A stretch of DNA of 64,000 nt from CAZHFW01 sp964531675 (lineage in GTDB: Bacteria; Planctomycetota; Phycisphaerae; Phycisphaerales; UBA1924), in contig CAZHFW010000007.1 of the NCBI GenBank assembly GCA_964531675.1, positions 62,001 through 126,000 on the forward strand, given 5' to 3'. Below, piece after piece: positions 55,034 to 62,596 of the stretch. The notes beneath the pieces were generated by a model. The model was not told where the DNA came from and did not search any database. It was given only the letters and a program-made list of their open reading frames with translations. The translations under genes and the position numbers were made by a program. Within the stretch, counting starts at the first letter, position 1, and the number at the start of each line of letters is the position of its first letter.

Positions 55034-56512
55034 ATGACCGGATCGACCAGCGGACAAGCAAACCCAGCCCCCCTGATGCTCGGCGTGAGCGGCTGCCGGG
55101 GTATCGTCGGCGCCAGCCTCACCCCCGAGGTCGCGGCCCGTTACGCCGGCGCGTTCGGCGGCTGGCTCACCCAGCGCGGCCCACGCACCACGGGCCAGCC
55201 CGTGACGGTCGTTCTGGCTCGTGACGGCCGCGCCGGGGGCGAAGTCATCCGCCACGCAGCGGTCGCCGGCCTCATGGGCGCAGGCGTTCGCGTCGTCGAC
55301 CTCGGCATCGCGATGACACCCACCGTCGGCGTCATGGTCGACGATCTGGGCGCCGATGGCGGCATGGTCCTCACCGCCAGCCACAACCCCCAGCAGTGGA
55401 ACGGGCTCAAGTGCATCATCCGCGAAGCGCCCAACGCCTTCGGCGTCGGCGCCGCTGCCCCCAGCGCCGCGCAGGCCAACCAGATCGTCGACTGCTTCAA
55501 GTCCGGCGCGATCGGCCTCTCACCCTGGAACGGGGTGGGCTCTCTTGAACACGACCACGACGCCGCCGAAAGACACGTCGAGAAAGTGCTGGGTGCACTG
55601 GGCCAGATCGCGTACATCGGCGACATCCGCCGTTGCCGGTTCCGCGTCGCGGTCGACTCGGTGAACTCCTCGGGCCGCGTCGGCGCTGCCTCGCTGCTCG
55701 ACGAGCTTGGCTGCGAAGTCGCGCATCTCGGCGATCAGACCACCGGCATCTTCCCGCACACGCCCGAACCCCTCCGCGAGAACCTCACCGAACTGGCCGA
55801 GGCGGTCCGCGAGCACGGCGCTGACGTCGGCTTCGCGCAGGACCCAGACGCCGATCGCCTGGCGATCATCGACGAAAAGGGCAACTACATCGGCGAGGAG
55901 TACACGCTGGTCCTGGCCGCGATGACCGTGCTCGGCGCGCAGCGTCGCACCCTCGCAGGCCCGCAAGGCGGGGTCGCGGTCAACCTGTCGACCAGCCGGA
56001 TGATCGACGACGCGGCCAAGGCCGCCAAGTCGTCGGTCCTCCGCACGCCCGTGGGCGAGGCCCACGTCGTCGAGGCGATGCGCCGCGCAAACTCGCCCAT
56101 CGGCGGTGAAGGCAATGGCGGCGTGATCTGGCCCGCGGTCACCTACATCCGCGACTCGCTCTCCTCCATGGCCCTCACGCTCGCGCTGCTCGCGGGCGCG
56201 GTCCACGGCAAGCGCGTCCGCCTCTCCGAACTGGTCGCCCAGATCCCCGCCTACGCGATCGAAAAACGCAAGGTCGATCTGGCGAGCAAGGAACTCGCCA
56301 AGCCCGCCATCGAGGCGATCGCCAAGGCCTACAGCTCGGAGAAGGTCGATCGGCAGGACGGCGTGCGGATCGACTTCGAATCCCGCCGCGCATGGCTCCA
56401 TGTGCGTGCGAGCAACACCGAGCCGATCATGCGACTCATCGCCGAAGCGCCGACCGCCGAGGCGGCCCGCGCGATCCTCGACGAAGCCTCGAAGGTCATC
56501 GCCAAGGGCTGA
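55034..56512 (+). CDS. Phosphohexomutase (GlmM/ManB family)
   Basis: A 492-residue cytoplasmic enzyme of the alpha-D-phosphohexomutase superfamily. The phosphoserine loop TASHNPQQW has Ser116; the metal loop is QDPDADRLAIID; the sugar loop is GGEGNGGVIWP; the phosphate loop is RASNTEPIMRLI. Overall it fits GlmM or phosphoglucomutase/phosphomannomutase; the sugar cannot be decided from motifs alone. Its ATG at 55034 has GGAG upstream. The gene is divergent from the PTPS/QueD gene. Confidence 0.9.
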   Translation: MTGSTSGQANPAPLMLGVSGCRGIVGASLTPEVAARYAGAFGGWLTQRGPRTTGQPVTVVLARDGRAGGEVIRHAAVAGLMGAGVRVVDLGIAMTPTVGVMVDDLGADGGMVLTASHNPQQWNGLKCIIREAPNAFGVGAAAPSAAQANQIVDCFKSGAIGLSPWNGVGSLEHDHDAAERHVEKVLGALGQIAYIGDIRRCRFRVAVDSVNSSGRVGAASLLDELGCEVAHLGDQTTGIFPHTPEPLRENLTELAEAVREHGADVGFAQDPDADRLAIIDEKGNYIGEEYTLVLAAMTVLGAQRRTLAGPQGGVAVNLSTSRMIDDAAKAAKSSVLRTPVGEAHVVEAMRRANSPIGGEGNGGVIWPAVTYIRDSLSSMALTLALLAGAVHGKRVRLSELVAQIPAYAIEKRKVDLASKELAKPAIEAIAKAYSSEKVDRQDGVRIDFESRRAWLHVRASNTEPIMRLIAEAPTAEAARAILDEASKVIAKG

Positions 56513-56520
56513 GGTCCTTT

Positions 56521-57570
56521 TCAGCGTTCCTGAAGTTCTTCCAGGCTGAGGGTGCGCGAGGACCCCGGGCCGTCGCCGTGCGCGTCCGCGATGGCCTGAA
56601 GCAAGCCCGTCGGATCCGCGTCGAGGAACTGGATGGTCTTGATGACCACGGGGCGCAGCCCGCCGTCGTTGCGCGGATTGAGCTGATCGAGCCTTTGCAG
56701 CACCGCCCGATTCCCGGGACCCCACTCCGAGCTCGGGCCCGAACGCTTGATGCTGCGTGTCAGAAGGAAGATCAGATCAGGCTGGAAGGCCAGTGCGGGT
56801 TCAAGCCCCGTGAGCGGATTGGAGCGCCCCGCGGGCTGGATGTCGCGGAGCCAGCGCGCCAGCTTCACGCGATTGGCGTCGTTGGCGGGCATCATGGCGG
56901 TTCCGAAGACCAAGGGCCCGATCGCGCCCGAGCCGTCGGGCGACTCGCGGAAGAGCACCACCTGAAACTTCTGGGAAGGCGAGAGGCGATTGACGGAGCG
57001 CATGACTTCGTCAAGCACGAAGGGGAGCGAGGAGGCCATCGCGCCCGAAGCGTCGACCGCGTACACGATCCGCGAGGCTGCCTTGGCCTGCACGCCCGCG
57101 AAGACCGCGGTCGTTCCACGAGGAACATCATCGCTGTTCGTGCGCGCGCCGCTGGTCGGTGCGTTGCTGGTCGTCTGCGTCGGACGCGCCGGCTCGGGCT
57201 GGGCGGGCGCATCATCGCGTGGCGGCGGGATCGGGGCGTACGAGATGATCGCGCGGGGCGCATCCGTCTTGGCGACGGGCAGGATCTCCGCCTTGGGCGC
57301 AGGCTTGGGAGGCTCCGGGTCTTTGACTTCGGGTGGCGCCTCGGGCTTGGGTGGTGGGGGGGCTGGCGGTTCGGCCTTGGGCGCCGGTTCGGCGCGGGGA
57401 GCCAGGGTCAGGGTCGTGAAAGGCTCGTCGCTGGTCGCGACATCGCTGACGCGATCACGCAGCGCGGGCTTGTAGTACGCGAGCATGCCCAGGGTCGCCG
57501 CGTGCACGACCGCCGAGCCCACCAGGCAGGCGGTCAGCAGCGCTCGGGTTGGCGTGGGCCCTCGGGACAC
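56521..57570 (-). CDS. VWA-domain protein with TonB-like proline region
   Basis: A 349-residue membrane-anchored protein. One N-terminal membrane helix (LLTACLVGSAVVHAATLGML) is followed by a long Pro/Glu/Lys-rich stretch (EPPAPPPPKPEAPPEV and more, about 60-140) like that of TonB, and then a von Willebrand A-like domain (about 160-330) with VYAVDASGAMASSL as the MIDAS-type motif and FVLDEVMRSV. The MIDAS motif is DxSGxM rather than the usual DxSxS, so metal binding is uncertain. Such proteins might span the envelope and grip a partner. It begins with GTG at 57570, preceded by GATAAT at 6 nt. Confidence 0.7.
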   Translation of the reverse strand: MSRGPTPTRALLTACLVGSAVVHAATLGMLAYYKPALRDRVSDVATSDEPFTTLTLAPRAEPAPKAEPPAPPPPKPEAPPEVKDPEPPKPAPKAEILPVAKTDAPRAIISYAPIPPPRDDAPAQPEPARPTQTTSNAPTSGARTNSDDVPRGTTAVFAGVQAKAASRIVYAVDASGAMASSLPFVLDEVMRSVNRLSPSQKFQVVLFRESPDGSGAIGPLVFGTAMMPANDANRVKLARWLRDIQPAGRSNPLTGLEPALAFQPDLIFLLTRSIKRSGPSSEWGPGNRAVLQRLDQLNPRNDGGLRPVVIKTIQFLDADPTGLLQAIADAHGDGPGSSRTLSLEELQER

Positions 57571-57576
57571 GGCCGA

Positions 57577-57582
57577 ATTATC
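57577..57582 (-). promoter_or_regulatory. GATAAT box 6 nt before VWA gene
   Basis: GATAAT on the minus strand ends 6 nt before the GTG at 57570. It is the best match to TATAAT among the boxes here. Confidence 0.5.
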
Positions 57583-57846
57583 GGCAGGTTCTGGCTTCCG
57601 GGCGTAACCGTCTGACTGAAAGGAGTTTGGAAGCGTTTGCCGCTCCCCGCGCGACTTCGCGGCGGGGGCAGCTCAGCGGACTGCAAAGCGGACCGGAAAG
57701 GCGGAAGGGGCATCCATTCCCTTCCGGTCCGTGGGCATCCGATCGATCGTCGAGGTCGGTCGGGGTGAAGGAAAAACCTTCGGGGGCAATGCGCCGTTTC
57801 CGGCGTGTGCAGCCAAAGGATTCTCGAGAATTCTCTTCGCCCCAAA
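57583..57846. other. Gene-free stretch rich in hairpins
   Basis: The gap between the VWA gene start and the first beta-helix gene stop is about 400 bp. I find no convincing gene. It holds a hairpin at 57645-57667 (CCCCGC/GCGGGG with inner GCG/CGC) and a 10-bp stem CGGACCGGAA/TTCCGGTCCG at 57689-57731 whose loop contains a competing GGAAGGG/CCCTTCC stem. Confidence 0.5.
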
Positions 57847-57886
57847 ACGAGCGCCCGCCGGCGGGCCTTTGGCCGACCGGCGGGCG
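57847..57886 (-). terminator. Terminator candidate after first beta-helix gene
   Basis: CGCCCGCCGG and CCGGCGGGCG form a perfect 10-bp stem with an inner GGCC-TTT-GGCC hairpin, followed by GCTCGTTTTGG on the minus strand. It lies 88 bp past the stop at 57975. Confidence 0.6.
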
Positions 57887-57974
57887 GTGCACGTTCTCAC
57901 GCAAGGTTTCGGTCAGGCTGACTTTGGGTGAATCTCAGAGCGGATCTGGCGGTCTGAGTTTCGGGCGGATCGGC

Positions 57975-60029
57975 TCAGCAACCCGCGTCGAAGGCGTTGA
58001 GGAACATGAAGAAGTCGGCCAGATCGATCTCACCCGAGAAGTCCACGTCGGCCTGGGACTGGGTCTGGTCCCAGGCGTTGAAGAAGATGAAGAAGTCGGC
58101 CAGGTCCACTTCGCCCGACAGGTCGAGGTCGGCGACGCAGGTGGGGAGGGTGCGTTCGTAGCAGCCGCGATCGACGACCGGGCCGATCTCGCCGGCGGTG
58201 TCGGCGATGGAGGCGATGTCCATCTGGCGGGGCTGTTCATCGAGGTCGACGGGGGTGGCCTCGGTGGTGTTGTTGTTGGCGTTGAGGTCGAAGCTGTCGA
58301 GGGCGATGAGCTCGTTGGAGCCCGAGTCCAGGCCGGGCGAGCCGCCAGCGAGGTGGAGGTCATCGTCGAAGGTGCCCGGGTCGTTGTCGGCGCCGTCGAG
58401 GTCGACGAAGTTGGGATCCCAGCCGTTGACGCCCGAGAGGCCCTGGATGGTGGTGCGCGACCAGTTGAAGGCAGAGAGGTCGCCGGCCTTCACCGCGGCC
58501 TGCTTGTCGGTGCCGCTGGAGAGGGCGGTGTTGTTCCAGAGGATGGAGTTCCAGGCGACCATGGAGAGCTTGGTCTGGCCGTAGAGCGCGCCGCCGGTGG
58601 TGCCCGCGGTGTTGTTGGTGAAGGTGCAGTTGGAGAAGAAGGCGGTGCAGTTGTTGTTGACGTTGCCGGTGCAGGCGACCGCGCCGCCGGAGGCGGGGGA
58701 GGAGGAGTTGCCGTTGAAGAGGGAGTTGGCGATGGCCAGGGAGAGGCTGCTGGTCCAGACGGCGCCGCCGCCGGTGCTGGAGGTGTTCTGGAAGAACTTG
58801 CAGTTGGAGAGGCGGATGGTGCTGGCCAGGGCGTTCTCAAGGCGGAGCGCGCCGCCGGTGGTGGAGGCGGTGTTGAGGCTGAAGGTGGTGCGGGAGATCT
58901 TGGGGTATCCGCCGTTGGCGGCCAGCGCGCCGCCCGAGGTGGCGAAGTTGCTGAGGAAGGTCGCGTTGGTGATGGAGAGGTAGGCGTTGTCGGCGAGCAT
59001 GCCGCCGCCGCGGGAGAGGTTGTTGTAGCCGCGGGTGACGGTGAACCCGTCAAAGACCGTGGAGCCATTGGTGCCCGAGGCGTCGACGACGGTGTAGGAG
59101 TTGTCGGTGTCGGCTGCGCCGCCGATGGCGCCGGAGAGGACCGTGGGGTACATGGGGCGCTGGTTCAGCGAGGTCTCGGTGCCCGCGAATCCGCCGTAGA
59201 GCTTGATGCCGTTGGGAATGACGAAGCTGATGTCGCGGTCGGTCGTGGCGGTGGGCTTGTAGGTGCCCGAGGCGACCCAGACTTCGGCGTTGCCACCGGT
59301 GCGGCCGGCGGCGTCGAGGGCGTCCTGGAGGTCGGTCATCGCCGCGGCCCAGGAACGGCCGCCGTGGTCGGAGACCGCGGTGTCATCGACAAACCAGCGG
59401 GCGACGCTCCCGTTGTTTCCGAGGTAGACGACCTGCATGCCGGCGCACTGGGAGGTGATGCCGCCGACGCCGCCGACGTTGATCTGAACGGTGTCGCCGA
59501 TGTTGACGATGCGGTAGTGGATGGCGTGGGTCTGGCCGGTGCGGAAGGTGTTGGAGTTGACCGCGCCGCCCGAGTACTGGCTGCCTTGGCCCAGGGCGTT
59601 GTTGACGCTGACGCCGAAGACGTCGGAGGAGGCGTTCACGTCGGTGGCGTAGGTGTAGAAGAGGTACGCGCCGGGCTGGAGGCCGGTGATCTTGTAGACC
59701 AGCGAGGTCGAGCCATTGGTCTGCACGTCTTCGAGGAGCGATTCGTAGCTCCCGGTGATGCCCGCGACGGTGTTGGTCGCGAAGGTCGTGCTGGGATCAC
59801 GCTGGAACTGGGCGGAGGTCGCGACGCCGTTGAGCCCGTTGAGGACCACGCTGGCCGCCGAGCTCGACGAGATGTTGTTCCACGTGCCGGCCTGGCCCGC
59901 GGCGCCGCCGAAGCTGGACGCGGGGGCCGTGCCGGACGTGCCGATGTCGATGTTGAACGACTGGCCGGCAGCCTGGCCAGCGAGGGACGCGAGGAAGAGA
60001 GCAGCAAAGGTGGGCGTGCGCATGGACAT
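57975..60029 (-). CDS. Secreted beta-helix protein with GC-type dockerin, copy 1
   Basis: A 684-residue exported protein. A signal peptide ends near residue 22 (AGQAAGQ). The first domain (about 24-210) starts FNIDIGTSGTAPASSFGG and is shared with the paralogue at 60321. Then DLQDALDAAGRTGGNAEVWVASGTYKP starts a right-handed parallel beta-helix (about 235-560) with the pattern ATFLSNFATSGGALAANGG and SLFNGNSSSPASGGAVACTG. The end is a GC-type dockerin: DLDLSGEVDLADFFIFF, DVDFSGEIDLADFFMFL and DAGC. The start at 60029 has AGGAG 6 nt upstream. The paralogues lie in tandem on the same strand. Confidence 0.85.
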   Translation of the reverse strand: MSMRTPTFAALFLASLAGQAAGQSFNIDIGTSGTAPASSFGGAAGQAGTWNNISSSSAASVVLNGLNGVATSAQFQRDPSTTFATNTVAGITGSYESLLEDVQTNGSTSLVYKITGLQPGAYLFYTYATDVNASSDVFGVSVNNALGQGSQYSGGAVNSNTFRTGQTHAIHYRIVNIGDTVQINVGGVGGITSQCAGMQVVYLGNNGSVARWFVDDTAVSDHGGRSWAAAMTDLQDALDAAGRTGGNAEVWVASGTYKPTATTDRDISFVIPNGIKLYGGFAGTETSLNQRPMYPTVLSGAIGGAADTDNSYTVVDASGTNGSTVFDGFTVTRGYNNLSRGGGMLADNAYLSITNATFLSNFATSGGALAANGGYPKISRTTFSLNTASTTGGALRLENALASTIRLSNCKFFQNTSSTGGGAVWTSSLSLAIANSLFNGNSSSPASGGAVACTGNVNNNCTAFFSNCTFTNNTAGTTGGALYGQTKLSMVAWNSILWNNTALSSGTDKQAAVKAGDLSAFNWSRTTIQGLSGVNGWDPNFVDLDGADNDPGTFDDDLHLAGGSPGLDSGSNELIALDSFDLNANNNTTEATPVDLDEQPRQMDIASIADTAGEIGPVVDRGCYERTLPTCVADLDLSGEVDLADFFIFFNAWDQTQSQADVDFSGEIDLADFFMFLNAFDAGC

Positions 60030-60160
60030 GTCGGTCTCCTGATGAGAACTGGTTTCCCGTTTGGGTCACTCGTTGTGTCTGGTGTTGTGCCGGAGCAATG
60101 CCCCGGCCTGACTCATGCGACGTTTATGGACGGCGCGGTTATTGAGTCGGGAGAATTTTT

Positions 60161-60214
60161 CGGAGGCACGGAGGCACGGAGGCACGGAGGCACGGAGGCA
60201 CGGAGGCACGGAGG
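60161..60214. repeat. Six tandem copies of 8-bp CGGAGGCA
   Basis: Six perfect copies of CGGAGGCA from 60161 to 60208, then a partial CGGAGG. A TTTTT run precedes it. It lies between the stop of copy 2 and the start of copy 1 of the beta-helix genes. It is not coding; reading frames through it give the low-complexity pattern CLRASVPP. Confidence 0.9.
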
Positions 60215-60226
60215 GGGACAGGCTGC

Positions 60227-60262
60227 AAAATGGCGCGAGCCCGGCTTTCGGGGCCGGGCTCG
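60227..60262 (-). terminator. Terminator after second beta-helix gene
   Basis: CGAGCCCGGC and GCCGGGCTCG form a perfect 10-bp stem with a 7-base loop, followed on the minus strand by ATTTTGC. It lies 58 bp past the stop at 60321. Confidence 0.65.
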
Positions 60263-60320
60263 TGGGATCTTGAGCTTGTGGGACTTTGGGCTTGTGGGTG
60301 GCTGAGGGATTTGGGCGGGA

Positions 60321-62372
60321 TCAGCAGCCGCTGTCGAAATACTGGAAGAACAGGAAGAAATCGCCCAGGTCGACCTCGCCCGACAGGTCCACGTCCGCGT
60401 CGGTCGTGGTTGTGTCCCATGCGTTGAAGAACTCGAAGAAGTCCAGGAGATCGACAACGTCGTCGCTGTTGAGGTCGGCGGGGCAGGCGGGCATCTGAAG
60501 CTCGTAGCACCCGCGGTCCAGGGCGGGAACGCCCGCGTTCGGCCCGTCGGCGACGCCAACGACGTCGGACTGGCGGGGCTTCAGATCCAGATCGAGGGGG
60601 AAGGGCTCCGAGACGTAGTTGTCATCATCAAAGTCGCCCGAGTCCTTGGGAAGCCAGCTCGCCCGGCCCGAGTCGACGCAAGGTGAGCCCGGCGCGAGCC
60701 GGAGGTTGTCGTCGGAGGTTCCGGCGAGGTTGTCCTTGCCATCCGCGTCGACAAAGCTCGGATCAAGCCCATCGGTCCCAGCAACTCCCGAGCGGGTCGT
60801 GTTCGCGAAGGTGGCAGAAGAGCCGATGGTCGATCCGAACTCGTCGGAGGCGTGGTTCAAGGTCGAGTGGTCGTTCCAAAGGATGGAGTTGAAGAAGTCA
60901 ACCCGGACCAGTGAGGTCGCGTAGACCGCGCCGCCGCCGTTGTTCGAGGAGTTGGCGGTGAACGAGCAGTTGGTGAACGAAGACACCTGGAGCGAACTCG
61001 CATTTCCAGCGAGATAGGCTGCGCCGCCCGAGGCTCCGATCCCCGCGGTGTTCCCGGAGAAGAGACAGTTCAGTGCGGAAATGACGCCGTTGGAGACGCC
61101 CAGCGCGCCGCCGTGGGTCGAGGCCTGATTGCCGAGGAATTGGCAGTTGGTGAGTTCAACGTCAGCGCCGAAGCCCGCGTAGTAGAGCGCGCCTCCGGAT
61201 CCCAGGGATTGGTTCTCGAGGAAGTAGCAGCTGCGGAAGCGAGGCGAGCCGTTGTGGCAATAGACCGCGCCGCCCATCGCGGAGGCGGTGTTGTAGAGGA
61301 ACCGGCAGTTGGTGATCCGGGCGCTGGAACCTTCGAGCAGCAGACCGCCTCCTGAGCCCGGCGCGTTGTTGTACCCGCGGGCGATGGTGAAACCATCCAG
61401 GTCGGTGTACTCGCTCGCGTTGGTCGCGTCGACGACGGTGTAGGAGTTGTCCGTGTCGGCGCTGGAGCCGATCGCGCCCGAGAGAATGGTCTGATTGAGG
61501 TAGGGGGGCATGACGCGGTCCGCGAGGGTCGCCTCGGTGCCCTTGAAACCGCCGTAGTAGTGATTTCCGGAGTGGAGGCGGAATGACGCGGTGCGATCCG
61601 AGCCCGTGGTGGGCTTGTACGTCCCAGCGGTTACCCAGAGGGCAAAGCCCGGCCCGATGCGATGGATTGTGTCGATGGCTTCCTGAAGCGATGTGAAGGC
61701 GTTATCCCAGCTCGTGCCCGAGTTGTTCCCGACGGCAGAGGGTTTGACAAAGAAGTGCACCTCGTTGGGGTCGGCGAGCCTGACGAGCTGGATGCCCGCG
61801 CATTGGGCCATCGTGCTGCTGCTGATCGTGATGGTGAAGGTGCCGAAGCTGAGGTAGACGCAGTTGATCGCGTGGGTTTTGCCCGCGGCGTACGAGTTGG
61901 ATGTGGGGATGGCGCCGCCGGTGGTTTGCGTTCCGACGCCATTGCTGTAGCTCGAGTTCACGGAGTACGTGTCCGTCGCATTGGCGTCCAGCGCGTAGAC
62001 ATAGACCAGGTAGTACCCGTTGGTCAGTCCCGAGAAGGTGTAGGAGAGCGACGACGCAGCCTGCGTGTCGCTGAGGAGATTGCTGTACTCCCCGGTCAGG
62101 GCGGCATTGGCGTTGGTCGCGAACGTGCCTCCCGGGGTGCGGGTGAAGGTCACGGACGAGGAAGAACCGTCTCCACGGATGAGCTGAGTGGTCGTGGGCG
62201 TGGCGCTGGTGATGTTGTTCCAGACACCGGGCTGATTGGCAGCTCCTGGAAAGGAGGCTGACGGAGCGGTTCCGGAGGTCCCCAGATCGATGTTGAAGGA
62301 CTGGGCCCCTGCGACCAGGCCGGTGAGGCTTGCGAGCAGAACGGGAGCCAAGAGGCGAGCGGGGCGATTCAT
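60321..62372 (-). CDS. Secreted beta-helix protein with GC-type dockerin, copy 2
   Basis: A 683-residue paralogue of the neighbour. Signal peptide near residues 1-22 (LTGLVAGAQ). The shared first domain starts FNIDLGTSGTAPSASFPG; the beta-helix part has the repeats CRFLYNTASAMGGAVYCHNG, CYFLENQSLGSGGALYYAG and CQFLGNQASTHGGALGVSNG, a ladder of about 24 residues per rung. It ends with CPADLNSDDVVDLLDFFEFF, DVDLSGEVDLGDFFLFF and DSGC. The ATG at 62372 has GGAG upstream. It is very similar in layout to the genes on both sides and probably arose by duplication. Confidence 0.85.
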   Translation of the reverse strand: MNRPARLLAPVLLASLTGLVAGAQSFNIDLGTSGTAPSASFPGAANQPGVWNNITSATPTTTQLIRGDGSSSSVTFTRTPGGTFATNANAALTGEYSNLLSDTQAASSLSYTFSGLTNGYYLVYVYALDANATDTYSVNSSYSNGVGTQTTGGAIPTSNSYAAGKTHAINCVYLSFGTFTITISSSTMAQCAGIQLVRLADPNEVHFFVKPSAVGNNSGTSWDNAFTSLQEAIDTIHRIGPGFALWVTAGTYKPTTGSDRTASFRLHSGNHYYGGFKGTEATLADRVMPPYLNQTILSGAIGSSADTDNSYTVVDATNASEYTDLDGFTIARGYNNAPGSGGGLLLEGSSARITNCRFLYNTASAMGGAVYCHNGSPRFRSCYFLENQSLGSGGALYYAGFGADVELTNCQFLGNQASTHGGALGVSNGVISALNCLFSGNTAGIGASGGAAYLAGNASSLQVSSFTNCSFTANSSNNGGGAVYATSLVRVDFFNSILWNDHSTLNHASDEFGSTIGSSATFANTTRSGVAGTDGLDPSFVDADGKDNLAGTSDDNLRLAPGSPCVDSGRASWLPKDSGDFDDDNYVSEPFPLDLDLKPRQSDVVGVADGPNAGVPALDRGCYELQMPACPADLNSDDVVDLLDFFEFFNAWDTTTTDADVDLSGEVDLGDFFLFFQYFDSGC

Positions 62373-62477
62373 GGGTGTCTCCGGTGGAAGCGCGGATCTG
62401 GCGCGACGGGAGCCATGCGACGGTTCGCCCGGCCTCGGACATCGATTTACCGGTCGCGATCGGATTTTTGGGAGCGC

Positions 62478-62517
62478 AAAAGAAAGCGCGACGGAGCGTG
62501 GTGGTGCTCCGTCGCGC
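62478..62517 (-). terminator. Rho-independent terminator after third beta-helix gene
   Basis: GCGCGACGGAGC and GCTCCGTCGCGC form a perfect 12-bp stem with an 8-base loop, followed on the minus strand by TTTCTTTTGCGC. It is the clearest intrinsic terminator in the window. It lies 79 bp past the stop at 62597. Confidence 0.8.
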
Positions 62518-62596
62518 GAATGTCGGGCCTTTGCAGGATTGCTGCGGTGCCTGTTCTACACCGAGCCCGAACGGGGAGTCAGTTCAGCATCATGAA

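Noticed and set aside
57731..57931. A 66-residue frame in the gap before the first beta-helix gene
   Set aside because: It overlaps strong hairpins, has no start signal and shows no recognisable motif.
60161..60214. 8-bp tandem repeat as a CRISPR or a coding repeat
   Set aside because: The unit is too short and lacks spacers, and no real gene covers it.
57549..60305. A 918-codon plus-strand frame across the first beta-helix gene
   Set aside because: It runs antisense to a gene with signal peptide, beta-helix and dockerin, and its own translation is Val/Gly/Asp repeats without motifs. Similar shadows at 17953-20337, 20517-22343, 25023-26627 and 47861-49453 are rejected for the same reason.
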